Part shown: positions 17,035-26,723 of the stretch, piece by piece
Layout of the letters: each line of letters begins with the position of its first letter
How positions within the stretch are numbered: the first letter of the stretch is position 1
NCBI RefSeq assembly: GCF_039522935.1
Contig: NZ_BAAAEI010000014.1
Location: forward strand, 124,001-188,000
Reading direction: 5' to 3'
From: Bowmanella denitrificans
GTDB taxonomy: Bacteria; Pseudomonadota; Gammaproteobacteria; Enterobacterales; Alteromonadaceae
DNA length: 64,000 nucleotides
Position numbers and translations under genes: made by a program
Notes under the pieces: generated by a model
What the model saw: the letters and a program-made list of their open reading frames with translations, nothing else
The model's database searches: none
Told to the model about the DNA's origin: nothing

Positions 17035-18348
17035 TCACTGGCTTTTCAGTTGACTGGCCGGGGCGATATTGCAGGCCCGCCAGGTGGGGTAGAGACCGGC
17101 CAATATGCTGCAGACCAAGGACAGCAGCAGCGCAAATACCACCATATTCAAATCCAGGCTGGTAAGATTGTCGGCAAACTCACCATACAAACTGCTGATC
17201 CCCATCAGGCCCAACAACGCCAGCAACAGTCCGGCAATCCCTCCTGCTAAACCAATACAGGCGGTTTCCACCAAATGTTGGTAAAACAAGGCTGTTCTGG
17301 ACGCGCCTATGGCCCGGCGCAGACCAATTTCCGATGATTTACCGCTGAATTTCGCCAACAGCAGACCAATGGTGTTGAGCAGACACACGGTTAAAAACAT
17401 CAAGCTCAGCCACAGCATGACTTTGGCATCATCTGCTACCACTTGCTGGTTTTCCATCCATTGCATCACGTCAGATAAGCGGTTATTCAATGGTCGGGGG
17501 AAGCGCCCCAGGGCTTTTTGTTCATTGACGTAATGGGTCAGAAAGGTCAGATAATCCTGCTTAGTCTGGGTATCTGGTAGCTCTACCCACATTTGGTAGT
17601 TAACGCATTCTGAACGCAGAAACCCTTCAAAACTGTCCTCTTCCGGGGTTTTCCAGCAACTGGTATTGCCGCCATTGGGTAGCTGCAACGCCTGCTTGAG
17701 TAAGAAGGGCATAAACAATTCTTCCGTTTCGTGAAACGCACCGGTGGTGACGTCATAAAACCTGGGTACCGGCTGCCAGTCAGCCAGTACGCCGACGACA
17801 GTAAATTGGCGTCCGGCAATGCGCAGTGAACGACCAACCGGGTTTTCACCACCAAACACCTTGTCATTGGTTTCGCGACTTAAGATTACAACCTGTTCTT
17901 TGTTTGCATCCTGCTGAGCATCCCAGGGCCCACCATACAAAAATGGCGTATCAAACATGCTGAAAAAGTCACTGAAAGTGAGGCGGATACCAGCGTTAAA
18001 AGGTTTTGCATCCTGATCCGGGGGCTCCACCACGGCTGCAGAGGAAGCCATGGCTGCTTGGCGCGGTGCTTTTTGGGCGGCCATCAGGTTGGTGGCATCT
18101 GTCCAAGTCAGTTGGTCGGGGGGCTCATTGGGTTCTTCGGCCGGTTCATTAGGATCCCAACTGTCCACTTGTACATAAAAAAGTTGTTGGCTTTTATGCG
18201 GAATCGGATTGGCCGACATCAGATAGTTCACTGTTATGGTGGTCATACTGGCGCCTATGCCGAGCGCAATAGCCGCTACCATCAAGGCGCTGAGTATCGG
18301 ATTACGGCGGATACTTAAATAAGCCAGTCGCAGATAATAACTAAACAT
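17035..18348 (-). CDS. ABC transporter permease, MacB/FtsX type (first permease)
   Basis: A 437-residue permease: N-terminal helix (ILSALMVAAIALGIGASMTT), MacB-like periplasmic domain (about 45-300) and three C-terminal helices with EIGLRRAIGASRTALFYQHL near 340. GGGAGG precedes the ATG at 18348; seven more in-frame codons upstream would overlap the ATPase gene and are rejected. It forms a heterodimer with the next permease in the operon (inference from adjacency and similar layout). Confidence 0.9.
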   Translation of the reverse strand: MFSYYLRLAYLSIRRNPILSALMVAAIALGIGASMTTITVNYLMSANPIPHKSQQLFYVQVDSWDPNEPAEEPNEPPDQLTWTDATNLMAAQKAPRQAAMASSAAVVEPPDQDAKPFNAGIRLTFSDFFSMFDTPFLYGGPWDAQQDANKEQVVILSRETNDKVFGGENPVGRSLRIAGRQFTVVGVLADWQPVPRFYDVTTGAFHETEELFMPFLLKQALQLPNGGNTSCWKTPEEDSFEGFLRSECVNYQMWVELPDTQTKQDYLTFLTHYVNEQKALGRFPRPLNNRLSDVMQWMENQQVVADDAKVMLWLSLMFLTVCLLNTIGLLLAKFSGKSSEIGLRRAIGASRTALFYQHLVETACIGLAGGIAGLLLALLGLMGISSLYGEFADNLTSLDLNMVVFALLLSLVCSILAGLYPTWRACNIAPASQLKSQ

Positions 18349-18358
18349 GTCGGCCTCC

Positions 18359-19075
<717 letters not shown>

Positions 19076-19129
19076 GGGATATCCTCGTTGCTGTTTTTTT
19101 ACTGTTATTGGCTGGCGAATTTGTGTCGT

Positions 19130-20401
19130 CTATTGGGTAATTTGCACCCACTGGGCCCCGTCAAACTGGTCTGTGCCCGAAACAATGATGGTGTCGCCGG
19201 GACTCAAGCCTGCCAATATCTCAACGTTGGATAGGCTGCGAGCCCCGGTTTCTATACGTTGTCGTCTGGCCATGCCGTCTTTGACTACATAGGCAATTCG
19301 GCCATTGCCGCTCTCCAGGAACTGCCCCCGCTGTACCATCAGGACATTAGGTTTGTTTTCCATCAGAATGCGGGTGGTCAGACGCTGGTTTTGGCGCAGG
19401 CCGGATGGGGCGGTGGTGGCAAAACGCACCCGCCCGGTCACCTGATTGTTCTCAATTTCCGGGGAGAGGGTGACCAGGGTTGCGGGGTGCGTTTCACCAT
19501 TAAAGCTGACCTGGGCATCCATGCCGATGGCCAAGTCATCGGCGTAGCTTTCTGGTATCGCCACTTCCAGTTCAAACTGACTGAGATCCACCACTGATAG
19601 GATGGCTTGATGACGGGTAACCTGGTTTTTATCCTGTACGGCCAGGTTTCCGACTATACCGTTCACCGGTGAGCGCAGGGTCAGTTCATCCACTTTGCGT
19701 TGTAGTTCCGCTACCAACAGGGTTTGACGGTTTACCTGCAACTGCTGTGACTGAATATCAAAGGCCAGGCTTTCTTCATCCAGCTCTGCGTCCTGAATGG
19801 CATGCTGATAGACCAGCCTGGCATTCTGTAAATCATCCTGTGCTTTTTCAAAGTCTATCTGACTGATAGTACTGCTTTGATAGGCTTTGTCGGCACGGCG
19901 TTTTTCCCGGTCAGCAGCCGTCAGGGCGACCTTGGCCATATCCACTGACTTCTGATTTTCAAGGTGCTGGATCTTGGCCTGAATACGCTTTCTGTCCAGT
20001 TCCATCTTTTGTTTCTGTAAACTGGATTCCTCCTGTTTCAGCTCATTGGTCAGTTCCGGACTATCGATACTGGCCAGTACCTGATGCTGCTGAACCTGAG
20101 CACCCGCGTCTACCGCAAAGCTAATGGTGCCCTGAGCAGGGCTATACAGCCTTGGACTGACGGCGGCGACCACCTGCGCCTGCACTGACAGATCGCGAAC
20201 GAAATCGCCCTGGGTCACCTGTGCCAGTCTTAAGCGCTGCAATGGCACTGAAGCCTGCGCACTGGACCAGTTGCTTAATGTCGGCATCAGCAGTATGCCT
20301 GTGGTTGTCAGCAACAACACCGCCGCCAATACATAAAGCGGTTTGCGGCTTTTGCGTGGCGTTAGCCTGACATCCTGGCCGCTGGTATCAGTAATCATCA
20401 T
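19130..20401 (-). CDS. HlyD/MacA-type periplasmic adaptor
   Basis: About 424 residues: an N-terminal membrane anchor (LYVLAAVLLLTTTGILLMP), a biotinyl-lipoyl-like domain split around a long coiled coil (about 100-200, rich in Gln, Leu and Lys), then beta-barrel and membrane-proximal domains. It bridges the inner-membrane ABC permeases to an outer-membrane channel, which is not encoded here. First gene of the minus-strand exporter operon. The ATG at 20401 follows ACGGGGAAACAAC; an immediately following ATG is equally possible. Confidence 0.9.
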   Translation of the reverse strand: MMITDTSGQDVRLTPRKSRKPLYVLAAVLLLTTTGILLMPTLSNWSSAQASVPLQRLRLAQVTQGDFVRDLSVQAQVVAAVSPRLYSPAQGTISFAVDAGAQVQQHQVLASIDSPELTNELKQEESSLQKQKMELDRKRIQAKIQHLENQKSVDMAKVALTAADREKRRADKAYQSSTISQIDFEKAQDDLQNARLVYQHAIQDAELDEESLAFDIQSQQLQVNRQTLLVAELQRKVDELTLRSPVNGIVGNLAVQDKNQVTRHQAILSVVDLSQFELEVAIPESYADDLAIGMDAQVSFNGETHPATLVTLSPEIENNQVTGRVRFATTAPSGLRQNQRLTTRILMENKPNVLMVQRGQFLESGNGRIAYVVKDGMARRQRIETGARSLSNVEILAGLSPGDTIIVSGTDQFDGAQWVQITQ

Positions 20402-20534
20402 GTTGTTTCCCCGTTGAGTTTGGCATAAGAACAATCACTGCCTAAGTCGAGCCATAGAGGAAAATGGTTGTTATCCATGTTGTAAAAAAATGTGTTTTTG
20501 TTAATGCTGTTAAAAAATTAAGTGAGGGAACAAT

Positions 20535-20915
20535 ATGATTACGCTGTTCTATGCCGGATGGCTGGTGCTACTGGTGGTCACCTTGTCGGTTAAGGTGATT
20601 CGTCTGCGACGACGCCACCAGGTTGCCATCGGTGACGGTGGCCATAAAGACCTGCAACTGGCGATTCGGGCCCATGGCAATGCGCTGGAATATTTGCCTC
20701 TGGCGTTGCTGATACTGTTTATGTTGGAGCAGGCTAATCTGGCATTTTGGGTGATCCATGGCCTGGGGGGATTATTACTAATCGGGCGCTTGATCCATGC
20801 TTACGCCATTCCGAATCGTAACCTGAAACTCAGGGTGCTGGGCATGGCAATGACATTCGCCATGCTGCTGGCCGGTGCGGGAATGGGTATCGGATTGGCC
20901 ATAGGGCGCTGGTAA
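20535..20915 (+). CDS. MAPEG family membrane protein
   Basis: A 126-residue four-helix membrane protein of the eicosanoid/glutathione metabolism (MAPEG) fold. It shows the AIRAHGNALEYLPLALLILFM segment near 48 (recognised by RAHGNALEYLP), typical of bacterial members. GAGGGA precedes the ATG. Bacterial MAPEG proteins are mostly of unknown function; glutathione transferase activity is possible. It is probably cotranscribed with the DUF2937 gene, 1 bp downstream. Confidence 0.88.
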   Translation: MITLFYAGWLVLLVVTLSVKVIRLRRRHQVAIGDGGHKDLQLAIRAHGNALEYLPLALLILFMLEQANLAFWVIHGLGGLLLIGRLIHAYAIPNRNLKLRVLGMAMTFAMLLAGAGMGIGLAIGRW

Positions 20916-20916
20916 A

Positions 20917-21453
20917 ATGGTTGTTCTGGTTGGGTTGCTGAAGAAGTGTAACGAGTATCTCCGTTTGATGCTGTTTATGGCTGCGCTTCTGGCCGGTGTG
21001 CAGCTTCCTGGTTTTGTTCAGCAATATGAAGATGCGGTGCTAGCCCATCTGGCAGAAGCCAGACTGGCGTTGGCACCTTTTGAAAGAGATGCCCGAATTC
21101 ATACCCAGGGTGATGTCACGGCACTGATAAAACGCTATCAGCAGAACAGTGATGCGGCCGTGCGGGATGGTGCGGCCAGTATTCAGCAGTTGCTGCAGCG
21201 GGTCATATACCTGGAGCAAGTGGCCGAACAACTGCAAGCCAATGCATTGGTCCGTGGCTGGTACGCTTTATTACAACCTGATTCTGAGCTATTTGCAGAA
21301 GTACAAAGTTACTACGATTACAGGGTGCCTTTAAACCTAACTGCTATTATCTGGGGACTGACCTGTGGCATTCTGTTTGCCGCCGTGTTTGATTTTGTGG
21401 TTGCTTTATTGGTCTGGATGCTACCTAAGCGCCGCAGTAAATCTGGAGCATAG
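20917..21453 (+). CDS. DUF2937 family membrane protein
   Basis: A 178-residue protein with an N-terminal hydrophobic segment (LMLFMAALLAGVQLPGFVQQ), a soluble middle part containing the family's AHLAEARLALAPFERDAR segment, and a second membrane helix near 145-168. This matches DUF2937, a family of unknown function. The ATG at 20917 lies right after the MAPEG stop. Its stop lies 2 bp before the next start, so it joins a short three-gene unit. Confidence 0.75.
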   Translation: MVVLVGLLKKCNEYLRLMLFMAALLAGVQLPGFVQQYEDAVLAHLAEARLALAPFERDARIHTQGDVTALIKRYQQNSDAAVRDGAASIQQLLQRVIYLEQVAEQLQANALVRGWYALLQPDSELFAEVQSYYDYRVPLNLTAIIWGLTCGILFAAVFDFVVALLVWMLPKRRSKSGA

Positions 21454-21455
21454 AG

Positions 21456-22523
21456 ATGATAAAAAAGGCTGTCAGCTTGGTACTTTTGTATGCCTGCTGT
21501 TTCCCGGCGCTGGCAACGTCTGTCATGTTTGTTTCGCCCTCTACAGCTGATGATCCCTTCTTTAGTCGGGTTGAGCTTTTCACCCGTTTGGCGGCGCAGA
21601 GTCTGCAGTTAGATCTGACCGTTGTGTATGGCGATGCACACCGCATTTATCAGCACGCAGAATTGGAAAAACGTCTGGCCAATGAACAGCCTGATTATCT
21701 GTTGGTGCAAGTCTATTCGGGATCTGGAAAGGCTCTGTTTGATCTGCTGAAGAAATACCCAAAAGTTAAAGTTATCAGCCTTGAGCACTTATTGCTGAAT
21801 CATGAGGCTGAGGAAGTGGGACGCCCTGGTGCGCAATATAGCAACTGGATCGCCGAAATCACCTTTGATAATCAGGCCGCCAGTGAATTACTCAGTCATT
21901 ATCTGCTGCAGAGCTGTGACAAGCTGGCTCAGACTGGACGACACGGGGTGGTAGGTATTAATGGTCTGCATGGTCAGGAAGCCCTGCAAAGGCAAGCTGG
22001 ACTGGTTGAGGCTGTGGATCGAAGCCCTGTTTATGAGTTGCACCAAGTCGTCAATGCCAAGTGGATGCGTGACGTTGCTCAGCAGCAGATCAGGGCATTA
22101 CTGGGGCGTTATCCGGACACCAGCGTTATTTGGTCTGCATCTGACTGGATGGCGTTGGGTGTGGCAGATACCCTGGCTCCCCTGATGCGGGAAGGCCAGC
22201 CCTTTTGCATTGGTGGATTTGACTGGTTACCTGAAGTGGTTGGCGCTATTGAAAGCGGCCAGCTTACTGCCAGCGTTGGTGGTCATTTTATGATAGGCGC
22301 CTGGGCCATGGTAATGGTTTATGACCATTTGCATAAAGCTCTGCCTGATAGCGTTAAGGGAACTAACCCACTTTTCAGCCTGGCCTTAATGCATAAGGAT
22401 AATGTCAATCAGATGGCCCCGCTGTTGGATACGCCTGCCTGGCAAAATACAGACTTTCGCAAATACAGTCTGTTTCACCATCCTGAGCAAAAGGAATATC
22501 GCTTTTCGCTGATTTCCCCTTAA
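21456..22523 (+). CDS. Periplasmic sugar-binding-like protein, type-1 PBP fold
   Basis: A 355-residue exported protein: signal peptide to about residue 20 (CCFPALA), then a type-1 periplasmic binding fold of the LacI/ribose-binding class (TSVMFVSPSTADDPFFSR at the start, VIWSASDWMALGVADTLAP near 225, CIGGFDWLPEVVGAIESGQL near 250). No ABC transporter genes adjoin it, so it may be the ligand-sensing half of a signalling partner or a lone uptake component. It starts 2 bp after the DUF2937 gene. The ligand is not evident. Confidence 0.8.
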   Translation: MIKKAVSLVLLYACCFPALATSVMFVSPSTADDPFFSRVELFTRLAAQSLQLDLTVVYGDAHRIYQHAELEKRLANEQPDYLLVQVYSGSGKALFDLLKKYPKVKVISLEHLLLNHEAEEVGRPGAQYSNWIAEITFDNQAASELLSHYLLQSCDKLAQTGRHGVVGINGLHGQEALQRQAGLVEAVDRSPVYELHQVVNAKWMRDVAQQQIRALLGRYPDTSVIWSASDWMALGVADTLAPLMREGQPFCIGGFDWLPEVVGAIESGQLTASVGGHFMIGAWAMVMVYDHLHKALPDSVKGTNPLFSLALMHKDNVNQMAPLLDTPAWQNTDFRKYSLFHHPEQKEYRFSLISP

Positions 22524-23314
22524 TCTTTGTTTAGGGCGTGAAATTGCATACTTTTATCAATGGCTTTATGCAGCTTTTTACGCTTAAACAGCGCCAAGCT
22601 GCCGTGCTTAGGAAGCAGGGCGCCGCCCAGGTTAATCCCCACAACGTTGCCTTTTGACCATATCTTACTGGCAGGCTCACCGCCTGTCACAATACAATCA
22701 AACTGGTCATATCGGCGTCCTTTACGGTGAGGCACAGAAGGGTTGAGCAGGCAGTCGAGCAGTTCACGTAAGCTTGCCAGCTCAAATCCCTGCTGACTGA
22801 AATCATCCAGGGGATAACGACTGACTAAGCCAATGGGGGAGTGCTTTTTCTGCCTGACAATCATAGCAATAGGAAGTTTAGCCAATGCTTTGCAGGCTTT
22901 GCCAAGATCCCATTTTAACCTGATATCTTCATCAAAGGCCCAGTGGCCGCCAGCCACATACCAGTTCAGATAATGTCCCCGTTGAAGGGCATCCAGCATC
23001 ATCAGTTCATGCAAGCCCAGCACCGGGTAAAACCAGTTTTCACTGAGCAATTCCAGTACCTCCAGGCTCTCCTGACCGTGGTCAATCAGGTTGCCAGTAC
23101 AAAAAAGCCTGTCCTGCTGTGGATTAAAATCGGCTTTGTGCATGGCCCGCTGTAGCAGGCTGAATTGCCCCGCCAGATCACCGACAAAGTAGTCCTTGCC
23201 GCTTTCATTGGCATCGAGGGTCTGCAAGCGTGTAAAGCCTGACAACAGTCTGGCCAGATCCATCTGCTTCATAAGTGCATTTGCCGGCTGGTCATGGCTG
23301 TCCAACTCGCTCAA
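22520..23314 (-). CDS. Degenerate PrpA/PrpB-like phosphoesterase, probably inactive
   Basis: A 264-residue protein that aligns by eye with E. coli PrpA-type protein phosphatases but has lost the metal site. GDIHG has become GDLAG (near 48), GDVIDRG is GNLIDHG (near 74), RGNHE is LGLHE (near 98), and the late FGHTP is TGGEP (near 212). The scaffold order and spacing remain. The changes remove at least four metal ligands, so catalysis is unlikely; a binding or regulatory role is the inference. It converges on the sugar-binding protein gene with a 4-bp overlap at the stops. Confidence 0.7.
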   Translation of the reverse strand: MSELDSHDQPANALMKQMDLARLLSGFTRLQTLDANESGKDYFVGDLAGQFSLLQRAMHKADFNPQQDRLFCTGNLIDHGQESLEVLELLSENWFYPVLGLHELMMLDALQRGHYLNWYVAGGHWAFDEDIRLKWDLGKACKALAKLPIAMIVRQKKHSPIGLVSRYPLDDFSQQGFELASLRELLDCLLNPSVPHRKGRRYDQFDCIVTGGEPASKIWSKGNVVGINLGGALLPKHGSLALFKRKKLHKAIDKSMQFHALNKD

Positions 23315-23452
23315 TTGCCAAGCTATAAATAGCTAAGCTAACAGCTGCTTAGGCTTAGGCAATAGGTTCATAAATATTTAATATTTAAGGCCTTACTTGT
23401 TAAATACCGGGTCGCCCATATCAATGGCTGTTTGTATCGGGAGATAGGCGAC

Positions 23453-24010
23453 ATGAAACCAGCAAATACAGAAATTGAAAGCCACAGACTAAAGCTCAGA
23501 CGCTTGCAACATCGTGATGCTAAAGCCTTGTTTGGCATTTTTTCCGATCCCCGGGTTATGACGTATTGGCACACGCCAGCATGGCCATCCGTTGAGTATG
23601 CCCAGAATTATATTTCAGACGAGCAGGTCGCCTGGGATGAAGGTAAGGCTTTTACTTTTGCTATTGAACACCGCCACAGTGGTGAAGTAATGGGGAAATG
23701 TCTTTTGTGGCATTATGACGCTCAATCCCGGCGGGCTGAAATCGGCTTTGGGCTCGGTCCTGATTATTGGGGACAAGGGTATATACAGGAAGCCGGAATG
23801 GCATTGTTGCAGTTTGCTTTTAACCATCTTGATTTAAATCGACTGGAAGCCGAGATTGATCCGGACAATAAGGCCTCGGCCAAGGCCTTGGAACGGCTGG
23901 GGTTTAAACAGGAAGGCTATTTGCGTCAGCGCTGGATTATAGCCGGGCATAAGTCCGACTCTGCTTTATATGGCCTGTTACGAGAGGAATTCTTGTCCAT
24001 AGGTATTTAA
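23453..24010 (+). CDS. GNAT N-acetyltransferase, RimJ/RimL type
   Basis: A 185-residue acetyltransferase: ESHRLKLRRLQHRDAKALF at the start, the acetyl-CoA loop region IGFGLGPDYWGQGYIQEA near 95, and LNRLEAEIDPDNKASAKAL near 130, as in ribosomal-protein-alanine acetyltransferase relatives. GGGAGA precedes the ATG at 23453; the frame extends to a TTG at 23432 without a better signal. It stands alone. The substrate (protein N-terminus or a small amine) cannot be told. Confidence 0.9.
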   Translation: MKPANTEIESHRLKLRRLQHRDAKALFGIFSDPRVMTYWHTPAWPSVEYAQNYISDEQVAWDEGKAFTFAIEHRHSGEVMGKCLLWHYDAQSRRAEIGFGLGPDYWGQGYIQEAGMALLQFAFNHLDLNRLEAEIDPDNKASAKALERLGFKQEGYLRQRWIIAGHKSDSALYGLLREEFLSIGI

Positions 24011-24065
24011 CCCTGAATATTGGACCCAATATAAGTCAGTAAGTAACTGATTATTGGAACGCCCC

Positions 24066-24779
24066 ATGTTTGCATCTCGTCCATCTGCCGCTTTAGGGCA
24101 ATCTATGTTGATGGCCTGCCTGTTTTTATGCCTGTTATGGTGGGTTAAGCTGGCAGAGTCATTTCTGGGGCTGGATTTAAGCAATCTGGCAGTGGTCCCT
24201 CTGCAACTTAGTGGTTTGCTGGGTATTATCACGGCGCCATTGGTGCATGCATCGTATTTGCATATATTCAGCAATAGTTTGCCGGTACTGGTGCTAGGCA
24301 CCTTACTATTTTATGGGTATCCGCGCTCCTGCAAACCGGCACTATTGCTAATTTGGCTAATGTCAGGTTTGGGAGTGTGGTTATTTGCCAGACAGGCTGC
24401 TCACGTGGGGGTCAGTGGCGTGGTGCACGGCATGTTTTTTTATCTGCTACTGTCCAGCATTCTGCGACGGGACAAATTATCCGTCGCCCTGATGATGGTG
24501 GGGTTCTTTTTATATGGCGGCATGCTGATGACCATTTTCCCCAGAGAACCGCAAATCTCATTTGAGTATCACTTTTTCGGTGCCGTGGCCGGTTGCGTGG
24601 CATCGGTGTTGTTTCAACACCGCGATCCCAAGCCAGAAGAGAAGACCTATCAATGGGAAAATGAAGAAGACAGCCAGGACCCGCTAATTGGCGATTTATG
24701 GCAGCAGAACCCACAACACCCATATTCCGATGGTTCCCAGACACCACATGAACACCGCGATACAGAGAACAAATATTAA
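24066..24779 (+). CDS. Rhomboid family intramembrane serine protease
   Basis: A 237-residue membrane protease with six hydrophobic segments. The catalytic serine lies in GVSGVVHGMFFY (near 118) and the catalytic histidine in FEYHFFGAVAG (near 172). HASYLHIFSNSLPVLVLG (near 64) carries the His and Asn typical of the oxyanion region. An acidic, proline- and glutamine-rich cytoplasmic tail of about 50 residues follows the last helix. The ATG at 24066 is chosen over a TTG four codons upstream. Confidence 0.9.
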   Translation: MFASRPSAALGQSMLMACLFLCLLWWVKLAESFLGLDLSNLAVVPLQLSGLLGIITAPLVHASYLHIFSNSLPVLVLGTLLFYGYPRSCKPALLLIWLMSGLGVWLFARQAAHVGVSGVVHGMFFYLLLSSILRRDKLSVALMMVGFFLYGGMLMTIFPREPQISFEYHFFGAVAGCVASVLFQHRDPKPEEKTYQWENEEDSQDPLIGDLWQQNPQHPYSDGSQTPHEHRDTENKY

Positions 24780-24860
24780 TCCCATCAAGTACTTGCTTCT
24801 CATCTGAGGATTGTGTGGCTACAATGGGGACCTTATTGATGCAACAGGCTCGAGAGATTG

Positions 24861-26666
24861 ATGGCCACAGGCGTATTACGTCTTATTGGTGTGTTGGGGG
24901 GCATTTGCTTACCCGTAGTGACCGCTGCCCAGCCGGTGGCAGTGGACGAACTGATCCGCTCTCTAAAAGCGGAGGGTTATGAATGTCCGAGTGACCAGCA
25001 TGCCAGGCAGATTGACTCATTTATTGGCCAGGCATTGCCGGTTCAGCAGGCATTCTATCTAAAAGTTCGTAAGGCGCAGTATCTGGCCTGTGGTGGGCGT
25101 TTGGAAGAGTCAGCAGAAATTTTGGATGCGCTTCTTAGCGTGACATACCCACCAGATGATAGCGAAAATCTGGCCTACGCCCTGTATTTAGCGGGCATTG
25201 TCACCAGTAACGCCGAGCAAACCCGCAGATGTGATTATTACCGGGCCGCAGAGCAGGAAGCGCTGCGCGTCGACGCCCCGTCGATTTTGCTGGGGGCCCA
25301 ACTTGAACTGACCTCAACCTGTGATATCGACGAGGACAACATCGACAAGAGTCTGGCTAAACTCTATGCCTTGTTGGAAAAGCATTCGTCAGCGGAAGAT
25401 CAGGCGATTCGCTCCGATATATTCAATAATATCGGCAACCTTTACGCCATTCTGGGGCAGCATGAACTGGCAGGTGATCAGTACCTTAAGTCCTATCAGA
25501 TGTCGCAAGGTAATTACACTGGCGAGACATTGCTGACCCCTCTGTTTAATGCCGTGACCGCTTACCTCAAAAGTGGTCGTATTGATCAGGCGCGTAGCGC
25601 GATGGACGAGCTCATTCAGCAAAACGCTCAGGTCAACACCCCCTTAACCAACGCCTGGGTGCAGCAGGCACAAGCTATTTATGCACTGCATATGGGAAAT
25701 TTTCAGTTGCTTAAAGACAGTTTGGTGAAATGGGCGGTCTTTTTACCTGATCTTTCCCACCCGGATATGGATACTATGTACCGTCGTATGCAGGCGCAAG
25801 CCTGTCTGCATGAGCGAGACGAACGGTGTTTAAAGGATTATCTGACCTTTGAGTTACAGGATCATCCCTTTGAACAATCTGAAGATCTGGCATACCTGCG
25901 TTTATTGATTCAGAGTTATCGCCTTCTGGACCAGCCAGAAAATGCACTACTGGTGTTTGATCAATACGACAGAGTCAATAAACACTTAATTGAAATGCAG
26001 CAATCATCGTCGAAAATATTGGGTGTAGCACAAATGCTGTCTGATATTGTCGAGCTCGAATCAAACCTTGAAAAGGCCCGGCAGGAGAAAGCTCTGGCGA
26101 CCATGCGTCTGGTCTTCGCGTTGGCATTGGTGGGGGCATTACTCGGCCTATTGGTCTGGCTTATATACCGTCGCCAGCGTAGTCATTTTAAGCGGGATCA
26201 CCTGACTGGATTGTTCAGCAGCAGTGCGGCAGTGGAGCGACTCAAACGCTTTGGTCGGCCGTCGGTGCTGAGAGTGCATGCCTTAGCCCTGTTTAATGTG
26301 GATGGTATTCAGGCGCTTAATCCTGAATACGGACCCGGCAGCGTCGAGGTGGTGTTGCAGCAGGTTGCCGAGAAACTTCAGCAAGCCAGTCAGGCTGGCG
26401 ATGTAATAGGCAGAATGGGCAGTCAGGAGTTTTTGGTCTGCCTGTATGACATTGACGAAGTTCGTGCCAAGAATCATCTTGAACGCTTGTATTTGGCGCT
26501 GACTGAGTCAACTTTTGATACGGTGTCAGGGCAGGGGGTCAATTTATCGGCCCAGTACTCGGTGATGATACTGGATGAGGCGCCGGATGACGTAATAGCC
26601 CTGTATCAGGGACTGGTTGAGGCGATGGCGCAGGAGCGCCGTATGCAAGCGGCCCAGCAGCGTTAA
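24861..26666 (+). CDS. TPR protein with degenerate GGDEF domain
   Basis: A 601-residue exported sensor-like protein: signal peptide (about 1-20), a periplasmic helical region of TPR-like repeats (about 30-390), a coiled-coil stretch, a membrane helix (about 412-434, LVFALALVGALLGLLVWLIY), then a cytoplasmic GGDEF-type domain starting RDHLTGLFSSSAAVERL. The signature GG(D/E)EF is GSQEF (near 515), so a metal-binding acid is replaced by Gln and cyclase activity is doubtful. The FNVDGIQALN segment keeps the first aspartate. It could still bind nucleotide or partners. The ATG at 24861 follows CGAGAG. Confidence 0.8.
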   Translation: MATGVLRLIGVLGGICLPVVTAAQPVAVDELIRSLKAEGYECPSDQHARQIDSFIGQALPVQQAFYLKVRKAQYLACGGRLEESAEILDALLSVTYPPDDSENLAYALYLAGIVTSNAEQTRRCDYYRAAEQEALRVDAPSILLGAQLELTSTCDIDEDNIDKSLAKLYALLEKHSSAEDQAIRSDIFNNIGNLYAILGQHELAGDQYLKSYQMSQGNYTGETLLTPLFNAVTAYLKSGRIDQARSAMDELIQQNAQVNTPLTNAWVQQAQAIYALHMGNFQLLKDSLVKWAVFLPDLSHPDMDTMYRRMQAQACLHERDERCLKDYLTFELQDHPFEQSEDLAYLRLLIQSYRLLDQPENALLVFDQYDRVNKHLIEMQQSSSKILGVAQMLSDIVELESNLEKARQEKALATMRLVFALALVGALLGLLVWLIYRRQRSHFKRDHLTGLFSSSAAVERLKRFGRPSVLRVHALALFNVDGIQALNPEYGPGSVEVVLQQVAEKLQQASQAGDVIGRMGSQEFLVCLYDIDEVRAKNHLERLYLALTESTFDTVSGQGVNLSAQYSVMILDEAPDDVIALYQGLVEAMAQERRMQAAQQR

Positions 26667-26694
26667 GTTTCTCTTAAGGCTTTTCCTCTACTCT
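26662..26694 (+). promoter_or_regulatory. PmrA/QseB-type box and promoter (TCS operon)
   Basis: Direct half-sites GTTAAG (26662-26667) and CTTAAG (26673-26678) separated by 5 bp, then exactly 10 bp, then the -10 candidate TACTCT (26689-26694). This fits the known PmrA box (YTTAAK-N5-YTTAAK) placed where the regulator replaces the -35. The same arrangement occurs at two envelope operons in this window. It suggests the two-component operon controls itself. Confidence 0.7.
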
Positions 26695-26723
26695 GTATCG
26701 CAGATTGTAAAGAGGAAAGGTTG

